From NCBI RefSeq assembly GCF_003626595.1, contig NZ_RBAK01000003.1:372001-436000 (forward strand): DNA of 64,000 nt, written 5' to 3'. How positions within the stretch are numbered: the stretch's first letter is position 1; each line of letters opens with the position of its first letter. The notes under the pieces were generated by a model. The model was given only the letters and a program-made list of their open reading frames with translations. It was not told the origin of the DNA and did not search any database. This document shows, piece by piece, positions 41,759 to 50,166 of the stretch. The stretch is from Micromonospora endolithica. GTDB lineage: Bacteria > Actinomycetota > Actinomycetes > Mycobacteriales > Micromonosporaceae. The translations under genes were made by a program, and so were the position numbers.

Positions 41759-42628
41759 ATGCCGGTGCCGGGGCAGCAGGAGAACGGAAAACGCCACGAC
41801 CGGCCGCCGTGGCCCTGCCGTGCGCGGGTGCTCATCGCCGCCGCCGTCGTGGTGCTCACGCTCGGCGTGGTGGCCGTGGTGGTGACGCTCTCCGACCCGC
41901 AGCGGCTCGGCATCGCCTTCTCCGGCGGCCAACCCGCCGTACCCCGCCCACCGGGCGCCGCCACCCCGCCGGGCGGCCTGGGTGCGGCGGCCGAGGCGTC
42001 GGCGCAGGAGTCCGACCTGGCCGAGGTGCGGACGGCACCGTTGGCCGGGCGGCGAGCGGCGACCTTCGAACTCGTCGACGGCCTGACCCGGCTCGACCTG
42101 CGGGTGGCGGACCTGGGCGAGGAGTGGTACCGGATCGGCACGCCGACCGGGAGCTCCCTGCGGCCCGAGCCCACCGTCCGCGGCGACGCGGTGCGGTTGC
42201 GGTTCGCCCCGAGCGGACGATCCGGTCCGGGTACGGCGGAGGTGGTGCTGAACACCCGCGTGACCTGGCGGCTGCGGCTCGCCGGTGGGGTGACCGAGCA
42301 GCGCCTGGACCTCGCCGGGGCGCGACTGGCCGGGGTGGAACTGGCCGGCGGTACGAACCACACGGAGTTGCGTCTGCCGGAGATCACCGGCTCGTCGACG
42401 GTGCGGCTCACCGGCGGGGTGAACCGCCTCGACGTGCGGGTGCCGGCCAGCGTGCCGGTACGGGTCCGGGTCGCCACCGGCGCCGGCTCGGTCAGCGTCC
42501 ACGGCGACCGGACCGACGGGGTGGGCGCCGGTGCGCTGCTCGGCTCGCCGGGTTGGGACCGGTCCGCCGACCGCCTGTACCTCGACCTGGTCGCCGGGGC
42601 GAACACCGTCACCGTCGGCGCCGGCTGA
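41759..42628 (+). CDS. Single-pass membrane protein with beta-helical outer domain
   Basis: A 289-residue protein: 25 hydrophilic residues, one membrane segment (about 26-48), a Pro/Ala-rich linker and an outer region (about 90-289) of short repeating beta strands with alternating hydrophobic residues (LRLAGGVTEQRLDLAGARL, then HTELRLPEITGSSTVRL and GGVNRLDVRVPASVPVRVRV), as in DUF4097-like solenoids. No function known. ATG 41759 with GGGGA upstream is preferred; GTG 41735 would add eight residues. Confidence 0.65.
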   Translation: MPVPGQQENGKRHDRPPWPCRARVLIAAAVVVLTLGVVAVVVTLSDPQRLGIAFSGGQPAVPRPPGAATPPGGLGAAAEASAQESDLAEVRTAPLAGRRAATFELVDGLTRLDLRVADLGEEWYRIGTPTGSSLRPEPTVRGDAVRLRFAPSGRSGPGTAEVVLNTRVTWRLRLAGGVTEQRLDLAGARLAGVELAGGTNHTELRLPEITGSSTVRLTGGVNRLDVRVPASVPVRVRVATGAGSVSVHGDRTDGVGAGALLGSPGWDRSADRLYLDLVAGANTVTVGAG

Positions 42629-42736
42629 CCGTCCACGCCACCCCGGCCGGGCTGCGGCTGGCCGTCAGACTGGTGGCGGACCGGAGGTGGGCCTGACCGC
42701 CGGCTTCCCGCCGGTCCTCGGGCGTACAGTCGGGCC

Positions 42737-43708
42737 GTGGAGCGTACCGAGAAGATGCCGGCGCAGACCCGACCACCCGGCGTGGCGGCGGTCGATCCCG
42801 GCAGCGTGCTGCTGCCGGGCCACGACGTGCCGTTGGGGCGGTACACGACGGTGCGCCGGCTGCTGCCGCAGCGGCAGCGGCGGATGGTCGGCGCGTGGTG
42901 CTTCGTGGACCACTTCGGCCCGGACGACGTGGTGCAGCGGCCCGGCATGGAGGTGCCGCCGCACCCGCACACCGGCCTGCAGACGGTGACCTGGCTGCTC
43001 GACGGGGAGATTCTGCACCGCGACAGCCTCGGCAACGTGCAGCCGATCCGGCCCGGCCAGCTCAACGTGATGACCTCCGGGCACGGCATCGCCCACTCGG
43101 AGCGGTCCCCGCGGGAGCGCCCGCCGTTGATGCACGGCGTGCAGCTCTGGGTGGCCCTGCCGGACCCGGCGCGGGCCGGCCCGGCGGACTTCGCCCACCA
43201 CGCCGACCTGCCCCGCTTCGCCAACGGCGATCTGGACGTCACCCTGCTGGTCGGGGAGTTGTCCGGGGAGCGGTCGCCGGCCGTGGTGCACACCCCGCTG
43301 CTCGGCGCGCAGCTGGAGCTGCGGGGTGCGGCGCCGGCGACGCTGCCACTGCGGCGCGATTTCGAGTACGGGCTGCTGGCCGTCTCCGGCGCCGCCGAGG
43401 TGGACGGGTTGAGCCTCACCCCCGGGGCGCTGCTCTACCTCGGCGCCGGCCGGACCGCGCTGACCGTGCACGGTGCGCCGGGCAGCCGGCTGCTGCTGCT
43501 CGGCGGCACGCCGTTCGAGGAGCCGCTGGTCATGTGGTGGAACTTCGTCGGTCGCTCCCACGAGGAGGTGGTGGCCGCCCGGGAGGACTGGATGGCCGGG
43601 CGGCGCTTCGGTGCCGTCACCGACGACCCGGCGCCGCCGCTGCCCGCTCCGGACCTGCCCACCACCCGGCTCAAGGCCCGCGACCGGGCCGGCAACCGGC
43701 ACGGCTGA
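42737..43708 (+). CDS. Pirin family protein
   Basis: A 323-residue bicupin. The N-terminal metal site is complete: H76 and H78 in PPHPHTGLQTVTW, H120 and E122 in TSGHGIAHSE, the same spacing as in human pirin. The C-terminal pirin domain ends EEPLVMWWNFVGRSHEE. Bacterial pirins act as quercetin dioxygenases or modulate central metabolism enzymes; the role here is open. GTG 42737 or ATG 42755 may be the start. No operon partner. Confidence 0.92.
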   Translation: MERTEKMPAQTRPPGVAAVDPGSVLLPGHDVPLGRYTTVRRLLPQRQRRMVGAWCFVDHFGPDDVVQRPGMEVPPHPHTGLQTVTWLLDGEILHRDSLGNVQPIRPGQLNVMTSGHGIAHSERSPRERPPLMHGVQLWVALPDPARAGPADFAHHADLPRFANGDLDVTLLVGELSGERSPAVVHTPLLGAQLELRGAAPATLPLRRDFEYGLLAVSGAAEVDGLSLTPGALLYLGAGRTALTVHGAPGSRLLLLGGTPFEEPLVMWWNFVGRSHEEVVAAREDWMAGRRFGAVTDDPAPPLPAPDLPTTRLKARDRAGNRHG

Positions 43709-43786
43709 CGGCGGCCGATCCCGGCTGCGGGCCGGGCGCGCACCGCGACGCAGGCGTGGCCGCCGCCCGGGCGGGTAGTCGCCGGC

Positions 43787-44452
43787 ATGCCGACCAGTGT
43801 CATCGCCCGTACCGAGGACAGGAAGCGCCTGGCCCGCCGGCTCGCCGGCGAGGGGCGCGGGTTCGCCGAGCAGTACGGCTTCCGGGTCACCAACAACCCG
43901 TCGAGCCTGTTCCAGGTCCTCTGCCTGGCGGTGCTGCTGGCCCGACGGGGCGACTTCCGGCTGGCCGTGGACGGCGGGCACGCGCTGCCGGCCAACGGGT
44001 GGGACAGCGCCGCCCGGCTGGCCCGGTCGACGCAGACCGAGCGGGCCCGGGTGTTGCGCGGGTCCGGCCAGCGGGGCGACGTCGACGCCCTCGCCGACAC
44101 CCTGGGAGACCTGGCCCGTACGGTCGTCGAGCGGTACCGCGGGGACCTGCGTCGCCTGCGCGCGCTCGCCCACCACGACCCGGCCCGGGAGCGGGAGCTG
44201 CTCACCGCGCTTCCCGGGGTGGACGGCGAGGTGGCGGACCTGTTCCTGCGGGAGGCGCAGGCGCTGTGGCGGGAGGTGGCGCCGGTCGCCGACAAGCGGG
44301 CGCTCACCGCGGCCCGCCGGCTCGGGCTCGGCCGGACCGCCGACGACCTGGCCGCGCTGGCCGGCGGCGGGGAGTCGGAGCGGCTCGCCTGGCTGGTGGG
44401 GGCGCTCGCCCGGGTCGACCTGGAGAAGCGGTACGCGGAGCTGGACACCTGA
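43787..44452 (+). CDS. Endonuclease III/HhH-GPD-like protein
   Basis: A 221-residue protein. VTNNPSSLFQVLCLAVLLAR is like the first helices of HhH-GPD DNA glycosylases; TALPGVDGEVADLFLREAQ (140-158) is the helix-hairpin-helix, and D169 follows at about the position of the catalytic aspartate (VADKRAL). The lysine of bifunctional EndoIII and the C-terminal Fe-S cysteines are absent. It may be a monofunctional base-excision enzyme or a non-catalytic relative. ATG 43787 follows GTAGTCGCC and lacks a strong ribosome site. Confidence 0.75.
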   Translation: MPTSVIARTEDRKRLARRLAGEGRGFAEQYGFRVTNNPSSLFQVLCLAVLLARRGDFRLAVDGGHALPANGWDSAARLARSTQTERARVLRGSGQRGDVDALADTLGDLARTVVERYRGDLRRLRALAHHDPARERELLTALPGVDGEVADLFLREAQALWREVAPVADKRALTAARRLGLGRTADDLAALAGGGESERLAWLVGALARVDLEKRYAELDT

Positions 44453-44669
44453 GGCGGGAACGTGCTTCCGCCCACAGTTCCGAAACTGTTACCCGTTCGG
44501 ATGATGGCATGTCATATGCTGGGCGCGGCAGTGATGCCCACCCGGTTCGGGTGAACATCAACCGCCTGGTGGTGCGTCCCGGTTCGGGGCGCGGCATCGG
44601 GGACAGGTTCGTGGGGTGGCGCCCCGGGACGCGATTCGCGACCCGGGGCGCCCGCCTGTCCGGTCCCGC

Positions 44670-45311
44670 TCACCGGGCCAGACCGGCCAGCAGGTTCACC
44701 GTCACCGCGATGACGAAGGCCCCGAACAGGTACGACAGCATCGAGTGCCCCAGCACCGTACGGCGCATCTCGCTGCTGGTCAGCGACGTGTCGGACACCT
44801 GGAAGGTGGCCCCCACGGTGAACGCCAGGTACGCGAAGTCGGCATAGCGGGGTGGCGCGGCCTGGTTGAAGTCCACCCCGCCGTCCGGTCCGGTGTAGTA
44901 GATCCGCGCGTACCGGGCGGCGAACACGGTGTGCACGACCAGCCAGGACAGCAGGACGCTGAGCACACCCACCCCGCCGTACAGGTCCCGCCCGAACGCG
45001 GTCGCCGCCCCGTGCGCGTTGGTCACCACGAACCCCACCGCGAGCAGGCTGGCCAGGCAGGCGGTCAGCAGCAGCACGTCGCGTACCGCCCGGTTGGGGT
45101 CTTCGCGGACCGACAGCCGGGCGGTCCGCGCGGCGTCCAGCGGCCACAGCTTGTGCCACACCAGCAGCAGCCAGCTCAGCGCGGCGGCGTCCCACCCCAC
45201 CAGCGGGGCCAGCAACGGGCCGTCCAGCACCCCGGTCAACCCGCCGGCCAGCACGCCGACCAGGCCCATGACGGCGAGCTGGCGGGCGGCCGGCGGGAAC
45301 CGGTCAGGCAT
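44670..45311 (-). CDS. DUF1345 family membrane protein
   Basis: A 213-residue protein with about five to six hydrophobic segments. The DUF1345 signature is in the second half: YTGPDGGVDFNQAAPPRYAD, then FAYLAFTVGATFQVSDTSLT, followed by MRRTVLGHSMLSYLFGA. Function unknown, though the late region resembles a two-helix ion-channel turn. ATG 45311 chosen; the upstream in-frame sequence overlaps the DUF2795 gene and is not conserved. Its 5' end lies 25 bp after the DUF2795 gene, so the two probably share a transcript. Confidence 0.88.
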   Translation of the reverse strand: MPDRFPPAARQLAVMGLVGVLAGGLTGVLDGPLLAPLVGWDAAALSWLLLVWHKLWPLDAARTARLSVREDPNRAVRDVLLLTACLASLLAVGFVVTNAHGAATAFGRDLYGGVGVLSVLLSWLVVHTVFAARYARIYYTGPDGGVDFNQAAPPRYADFAYLAFTVGATFQVSDTSLTSSEMRRTVLGHSMLSYLFGAFVIAVTVNLLAGLAR

Positions 45312-45336
45312 CCGGCCCGCGCCCGTCACGCACCGC

Positions 45337-45609
45337 TCAGATGCCGCGCAGGTGCTGCGACACCCGCTGGTGCTTCTTGTCCCGCGCCTGCATCGCCCGC
45401 TGGGCCGGGCCCACCTCCGGCGCGGCCTCGATGCCCGCCGAGCGGGCGACCTCGGTGCCGTTGGCGTAGTCGACCGGCGGCAGCGCGCGCAACGCCCGCA
45501 GCACGTCCGGCGGGGCGCCCTCCCGTTCGGCCTCACGTACCACGTCGTCCTTCTCGGCCGGGTAGTCAAGGCTCGACAGGTACTGCAACACGTCGGCGTA
45601 CGTCGCCAT
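45337..45609 (-). CDS. DUF2795 domain protein
   Basis: A 90-residue hydrophilic protein. MATYADVLQYLSSLDYPAEK then DDVVREAEREGAPPDVLRAL and LPPVDYANGTEVARSAG is the DUF2795 core. It is a widespread small actinobacterial family of unknown function, often in stress regulons. ATG at 45609. A promoter resembling the stress sigma-B/F type and half of an inverted repeat lie directly upstream. Confidence 0.9.
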   Translation of the reverse strand: MATYADVLQYLSSLDYPAEKDDVVREAEREGAPPDVLRALRALPPVDYANGTEVARSAGIEAAPEVGPAQRAMQARDKKHQRVSQHLRGI

Positions 45610-45648
45610 GGTGTCGGCTCCTCGCGGCATCGATGCGGTCACGACCGG

Positions 45649-45734
45649 CGGCGGTTACCCGTCCGGGCGGGTCTCACGCGCCGCCAGCGGCGAAATCGCC
45701 GCCGTTTTCCGGCCCCGATCGCGGGTAACCGCCG
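45649..45734. promoter_or_regulatory. Divergent sigma-B/F-like promoters in an inverted repeat
   Basis: CGGCGGTTACCCG (45649-45661) and CGGGTAACCGCCG (45722-45734) are perfect complements. On the plus strand GTTT (45704-45707), 15 bases and GGGTA (45723-45727) fit the GNNT-N14-16-GGGTA pattern of actinobacterial stress sigma factors; on the minus strand GCGT, 15 bases and GGGTA (at 45660-45656) fit as well. They face DUF2267 and DUF2795. Confidence 0.6.
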
Positions 45735-45765
45735 GCCCCGAGACCAGCGGCACAGAGGAGTACGC

Positions 45766-46170
45766 ATGAACTACGACACCTTCGTCGACCAGGTGGCCCG
45801 CCGTACCGGCAGGTCGGCGGAGCAGGCGGTGGAGCTGACCCGCGCGACGCTGGAGACGCTCGCCGACCGGCTCACCGGCGGGGAGATCCTGGACCTGGCC
45901 GCCCAGTTGCCGGCGCCGTTGCAGGTGGTGGTGAAGGGCGGCGCCGAGGCGGCGGACCGGTTCGGCGCGCAGGAGTTCCTGGAGCGGGTGGCGTTCCGCG
46001 CCCGGGTGGACGAGGCGACGGCCCGCGACGGCACCCGGGCGGTCTTCGTCACGCTCCGGGAGGCGATCACCGGCGGCGAGTTCGACGACGTGGCGGTGCA
46101 GTTTCCCCGTGACTACCGGGACCTGGTGGAGCCGGCGATGGCCCCCGGGGCGACCCTGCGCTACTCCTGA
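45766..46170 (+). CDS. DUF2267 domain protein
   Basis: A 134-residue helical protein. Repeated half-domains are seen: MNYDTFVDQVARRTGRSAEQ then ATLETLADRLTGGEILDLAA, and QEFLERVAFRARVDEATARD then REAITGGEFDDVAVQFP with YRDLVEP. DUF2267 proteins have unknown function and resemble the coronamic-acid helix bundle type; many are stress-induced. ATG 45766 follows AGAGGAG. A promoter of stress-sigma type lies 39 bp upstream and is shared divergently with DUF2795. Confidence 0.9.
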   Translation: MNYDTFVDQVARRTGRSAEQAVELTRATLETLADRLTGGEILDLAAQLPAPLQVVVKGGAEAADRFGAQEFLERVAFRARVDEATARDGTRAVFVTLREAITGGEFDDVAVQFPRDYRDLVEPAMAPGATLRYS

Positions 46171-46225
46171 CCGCCCGCGCCGTGTCGCGCCGCGCCGCCG
46201 CGCCTCGCCGCGCCGCCGTGTCGCG

Positions 46226-46284
46226 GTGTTAGGAAGGGACCCTTGTACAACGCCAGGCGTTAAGCGGGGGCCCTTCCTCACACC
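46226..46284. repeat. Palindromic intergenic repeat, family A copy 4
   Basis: GTGTTAGGAAGGGACCCTTG, then TACAACGCCAGGCGTTAAGC and the arm GGGGGCCCTTCCTCACACC. It lies between the DUF2267 stop (+) and the CoA-transferase stop (minus strand, 46285-46287), directly abutting the latter. Confidence 0.88.
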
Positions 46285-47451
46285 TCAGGCGACGGCGCCG
46301 GCGGCCCGCAGCTCGGCGGTGCGGGCCGGGTCGAAACCGGCCTCGGCCAGCAGCTCGTCGGTGTGTTCGCCGGGTTGCGGCGGTGGGCGGCGCAGCGCCG
46401 TGGGGGTGCCGGAGAAGCGCGGTGCCGGCGCGGGCTGGGTCACCCCGTCCCGTTCGGTGAACGTGCCCCGGGCGGCCAGGTGCGGGTGCTCCGGCGCCTC
46501 GGTCCAGTCCAGTACGGGCGCCACGCAGGCGTCCGAGGCGGACAGCAACGCCGTCCACTCGTCCCGGGTGCGGGTACGGAAGAGCCGCGCCCACGCCTCG
46601 CGCAGCGCCGGCCAGTTCGCCGGGTCGGTACGGTCCAGGTCCTCGCCGGGGTGCGGCGGGAAGCCGGTACGCCGGACCAGTTCGTCGTAGAAGCGCGGCT
46701 CCAGCGCACCCACCGCGAGGTGCCGCCCGTCGGCGCACTCGTACGTGTCGTAGAAGGGCGCGCCGCCGTCGAGCAGGTTCACCCCGCGCGGGTCCTGCCA
46801 CATTCCCAGCCGGCGCAGCGCGTGGATCTGCGTGCTCAGCACCGCCACGCCGTCCACGATGGCCGCGTCGACCACCTGACCGGGCGCGCCGCCGCGCACC
46901 GCGTACAGGGCGGAGACCAGACCCAGGGCGAGCATCATGCCGCCGCCGCCGAAGTCCCCGAGCAGGTTCAGCGGCGGCACCGGGCGCTCGCCGGCCCGGC
47001 CGATGCCGTGCAGCGCACCGGTCAACGCCAGGTAGTCGATGTCGTGCCCGGCGTACGGGGCGGCCGGGCCGTCCTGACCCCATCCGGTCATCCGCCCGTA
47101 CACCAGGCGGGGGTTCACCGCGTGGCACTCGGCCGGGCCGAGACCGAGCCGCTCGGTCACCCCCGGCCGGAATCCCTCGACCAGCGCGTCGGCGCCGGCG
47201 ACCAGCGCGAGCACCACCTCCCGGCCGCCGGGCGACTTCAGGTCCACCCCGATCGAGCGGCGTCCCCGGTTGAGCAGGTCCGGGTGCGGGGTGCCGAAGG
47301 CGGCCGGGTCCACGTCGCCCACCCGGTCCACCCGGACCACGTCCGCGCCCAGGTCGGCCAGCATCATCGCGGTGAACGGGCCGGGGCCGATACCGGCCAG
47401 CTCGACCACCCGTACGCCGGCAAGGGGACCGATGGCCGCGTCGTCCGTCAT
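46285..47451 (-). CDS. CaiB/BaiF family CoA transferase (alpha-methylacyl-CoA racemase-like)
   Basis: A 388-residue enzyme. GPLAGVRVVELAGIGPGPFT with MMLADLGADVVRVDR at the start, RGRRSIGVDLKSPGG, YGRMTGWGQDGPAAPYAGHD and DGRHLAVGALEPRFYDEL are typical of the racemase branch (AMACR/Mcr), where the histidine and aspartate of AGHDIDYL act as acid/base. It would invert 2-methylacyl-CoA esters in branched-chain fatty acid breakdown. ATG at 47451-47449. No neighbouring lipid gene. Confidence 0.92.
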   Translation of the reverse strand: MTDDAAIGPLAGVRVVELAGIGPGPFTAMMLADLGADVVRVDRVGDVDPAAFGTPHPDLLNRGRRSIGVDLKSPGGREVVLALVAGADALVEGFRPGVTERLGLGPAECHAVNPRLVYGRMTGWGQDGPAAPYAGHDIDYLALTGALHGIGRAGERPVPPLNLLGDFGGGGMMLALGLVSALYAVRGGAPGQVVDAAIVDGVAVLSTQIHALRRLGMWQDPRGVNLLDGGAPFYDTYECADGRHLAVGALEPRFYDELVRRTGFPPHPGEDLDRTDPANWPALREAWARLFRTRTRDEWTALLSASDACVAPVLDWTEAPEHPHLAARGTFTERDGVTQPAPAPRFSGTPTALRRPPPQPGEHTDELLAEAGFDPARTAELRAAGAVA

Positions 47452-47613
47452 CGGGCCACCATAGGCGCTCGGGCTACCGCCCGGTAAGGGTCGCCGCGCC
47501 GCCGGCCGGGGTCGGGTCCGTCGAAGGGTGCGCCCGGCGTACATCGAAAGCGGGAGGCGGATCTCGGCGGCCGGCAGGAGGTCCGGGCCCGCCGGCGTTG
47601 CGACGCTGGGAGG

Positions 47614-48849
47614 GTGAAACCGACGACCGCGCCGCACGCCACCGACGCCGCCGCACCCACCGACGCCGCCGCACCCACCGGCACTGCGCCGCGCCGGCTG
47701 CCCCTGCCGGACGTGCTGCGCGGGGTGGCCATCCTCGGCACCCTCGGCACCAACGTGTGGATCTTCGCCGTCCCCGGCGGGGAGGCCCGGTTCCTGGTCG
47801 ACGTCGCCGCGATCTCGGCGAGCCCCGCCGGCGGCTGGTCCGCCGCCGCGGTGGTGGAGACCGCGTTCCGCTTCCTGGCCAACGGCAAGTTCCTGGCCCT
47901 GCTGACCATCCTGTTCGGCGTCGGCCTGGCCATCCAGCACCGCGCCGCGACGTCCCGGGGCCGGTCCTGGCCCGGCCGGTACGGCTGGCGGGCACTGCTG
48001 TTGTTCGTCGAGGGCACCCTGCACTTCCTGCTGGTGTTCGCCTTCGACGTGCTGATGGGGTACGCGGTGGTGGCGCTGCTGGTGGCGTGGCTGCTCGCCC
48101 GGTCGCCGCGGGTGCAGCGCGTGGTCCTGTACGCCGCCGGTGCCCTGCACGTGGCGCTGATGGGTCTGCTCACCCTGGCCCTGGCCGCCGCGCCGGTGAC
48201 CGCGCCGCAGGACGCCGCCGACGTCGACGCCGCCGTCCGGATCTTCAACGCCGGATCCTGGGCCGACCAGGTCGCGTTCCGGCTGGACAACGCGGTGGCC
48301 CTGCGGGCCGAGCCGATCCTCAGCTTCGCGTTGCTGGTCTTCCTGTTCCTGCTCGGCGTACGGCTGTTCCGGGCCGGCGCGTTCGACCCCGACGGGCGGG
48401 GCCCCGCCCTGCGCCGCCGACTGACCGTGGTCGGCCTCGGCGTCGGGCTGCCGGTCAACCTGGCGACCACCCTCGCCGGACCGGAGTTCTTCCTGCTGGA
48501 CCGGTACGTCTGCGCGCCGGTGACCGCGCTGGGCTACCTGGGACTGGTCGGCGTCGTGCTGGACCGGGTGCGCCGGCCGGGTCCGGTGACGGCCGGCCTG
48601 AGCGCGGTGGGGCGTACCGCCCTGTCCTGCTACGTCGCGCAGAACGTCCTGTGCGTGCTGGTCTGCTACGGCTGGGGCCTGGGCCTGGCGCAGACCTGGC
48701 GGGGCGCCGCGCCGTGGTGGGTGCTCGGCCTCTGGACGGCGGTGGCGCTCGCCCTCGTCGGTGGGGCGCGCTGGTGCCTGCGCCGGTACGGCCACGGTCC
48801 GCTGGAGGGCCTCCAGCGCGTCGCGCTGCGTCGCCTGTCCGCGGCCTGA
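47614..48849 (+). CDS. DUF418 family membrane protein
   Basis: A 411-residue protein with about nine to ten membrane segments. LPLPDVLRGVAILGTLGTNV and the C-terminal AVGRTALSCYVAQNVLCVLV match the DUF418 family, thought to be envelope transporters or acyltransferase-like proteins. The N-terminal 27 residues include the DNA-level duplication that encodes DAAAPTDAAAPTG. GTG 47614 follows GGGAGG. Divergent from the CoA-transferase across 162 bp. Confidence 0.88.
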   Translation: MKPTTAPHATDAAAPTDAAAPTGTAPRRLPLPDVLRGVAILGTLGTNVWIFAVPGGEARFLVDVAAISASPAGGWSAAAVVETAFRFLANGKFLALLTILFGVGLAIQHRAATSRGRSWPGRYGWRALLLFVEGTLHFLLVFAFDVLMGYAVVALLVAWLLARSPRVQRVVLYAAGALHVALMGLLTLALAAAPVTAPQDAADVDAAVRIFNAGSWADQVAFRLDNAVALRAEPILSFALLVFLFLLGVRLFRAGAFDPDGRGPALRRRLTVVGLGVGLPVNLATTLAGPEFFLLDRYVCAPVTALGYLGLVGVVLDRVRRPGPVTAGLSAVGRTALSCYVAQNVLCVLVCYGWGLGLAQTWRGAAPWWVLGLWTAVALALVGGARWCLRRYGHGPLEGLQRVALRRLSAA

Positions 48850-48958
48850 CCGCGTCGTGCCTGGTGGCGGGCCGTCCGGCGGGCCTTCCGGCACGGGGCG
48901 CGTGATCCGGCGCGCCCCGTTTGCCGCATCGTTTCGGCCTGCCCTAACCTTGTCCCGA

Positions 48959-49076
48959 CGAGGGGAGTACTTCCCAGAACCACTCCGGTCAGTACGGCGG
49001 GTCTCAGAGCGCGCCTCGGATGGTTGCCCGCGAAAAGTGGGTGAAGGAGACCTCGAACATGACACGGTGTTCGAGG
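48959..49076 (+). promoter_or_regulatory. yybP-ykoY-type manganese riboswitch before terC
   Basis: The leader starts CGAGGGGAGTAC and ends GTGGGTGAAGGAGACCTCG, the two conserved ends of the yybP-ykoY aptamer; CGAGG 48959-48963 can pair with CCTCG 49051-49055 as stem P1. The same CCTCGAACA (49051-49059) also pairs perfectly with TGTTCGAGG (49068-49076), which includes the start of the ribosome site GAGGAGG (49073-49079). This gives two exclusive states, so translation of TerC should rise when metal closes P1. Confidence 0.82.
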
Positions 49077-49083
49077 AGGCCCC

Positions 49084-50100
49084 ATGTCCGAATTGTCGCT
49101 TGCTGCCACCGAGATCAACTCGGTGGGTACCCCCATGCTCTGGGGTGTCACCATCGCCGGCGTGCTCGCCCTGCTGGTGCTGGACTTCCTGGTCACCCGC
49201 CGCCCGCACGAGGTGTCGCTGCGCGAGGCGCTGGGCTGGTCGGCGTTCTACATCGCCCTCCCGTTGGCCTTCGGCGCCTGGATCTGGGCCGAGTTCGGCT
49301 CGAAGCAGGGCTTCGACTACCTCACCGGCTACCTGGTGGAGAAGTCGCTCTCGGTCGACAACCTGTTCGTCTTCATGCTGCTGTTGGCCGCGTTCGCGGT
49401 ACCGGCCGTGCTCGCCCAGCGGGTGCTGCTCTACGGCATCGCCGGGGCGCTGGTGCTGCGCGCGGTCTTCATCGCCCTCGGTGCCGCCGCCCTGCAGACC
49501 CTGGACTTCGCCTTCCTGCTCTTCGCGGTCATCCTGCTCGTCACGGCGGTGAAGCTGCTGCGTGACGCCCTCTCCGGGCACCAGCAGGAGGTCGACATCA
49601 ACAAGATGCGGTCGGTGAAGCTGCTGCGCCGGTTCATGCCGGTGGTCGACGAGTACCAGGGCACCAGGCTGACCGTCCGGGTGGCCGGCAAGCGGGCGCT
49701 CACCCCGCTGGCGCTGGTCACGGTGGCCGTGCTCGCCACCGACGTGGTCTTCGCCGTCGACTCGGTGCCGGCCGTCTACGGCATCACCGAGGACCCCTAC
49801 CTGGTCTTCGCCACCAACGCGTTCGCCCTGCTCGGCCTGCGGGCGCTCTACTTCGTCCTGCACGCCGCGCTGAGCCGGCTGGTGCACCTCAGTTACGGCC
49901 TGGCCGTCATCCTGGCGTTCATCGGCGTCAAGCTTGGCCTGCACTGGGCGCACGGCATCTGGTCGGGCGTGCCGGAGATCCCCACCGAGCTTTCCCTCGC
50001 CGTCATCGTCGCCGTTCTGGTGGTCGTCACCCTGACCAGCCTGCGCGCCACCCGCAATCCGGCCACGCCGGAGAAGGACGTGGTCGTCGACCACCGGTGA
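49084..50100 (+). CDS. TerC family integral membrane protein
   Basis: A 338-residue protein with about nine membrane helices. LTGYLVEKSLSVDNLFVFML and the second acidic helix VLATDVVFAVDSVPAVYGIT carry the paired aspartates and asparagine characteristic of TerC/Alx proteins. This group (with Alx and MeeF/MeeY) exports Mn2+ or loads metals onto exported proteins. A probable manganese riboswitch in its leader supports a metal role rather than tellurite resistance. ATG 49084 follows GAGGAGG at 49073-49079. Confidence 0.94.
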   Translation: MSELSLAATEINSVGTPMLWGVTIAGVLALLVLDFLVTRRPHEVSLREALGWSAFYIALPLAFGAWIWAEFGSKQGFDYLTGYLVEKSLSVDNLFVFMLLLAAFAVPAVLAQRVLLYGIAGALVLRAVFIALGAAALQTLDFAFLLFAVILLVTAVKLLRDALSGHQQEVDINKMRSVKLLRRFMPVVDEYQGTRLTVRVAGKRALTPLALVTVAVLATDVVFAVDSVPAVYGITEDPYLVFATNAFALLGLRALYFVLHAALSRLVHLSYGLAVILAFIGVKLGLHWAHGIWSGVPEIPTELSLAVIVAVLVVVTLTSLRATRNPATPEKDVVVDHR

Positions 50101-50166
50101 GGTCGCCGGCGGCCGGTTTCCGGCCGAGGGGGCGCGGGTGGGCGTCCGGGGTGGTACGACTGACGG

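Noticed and set aside
47452-50094. Upstream extension of the CoA-transferase frame to over 1200 codons
   Set aside because: The extension runs antisense through DUF418 and TerC, both with solid motifs; ATG 47451 gives the normal length.
49084-50100. Tellurite resistance determinant
   Set aside because: No other ter genes are nearby and the manganese-type leader points to metal homeostasis; the TerC name is historical.
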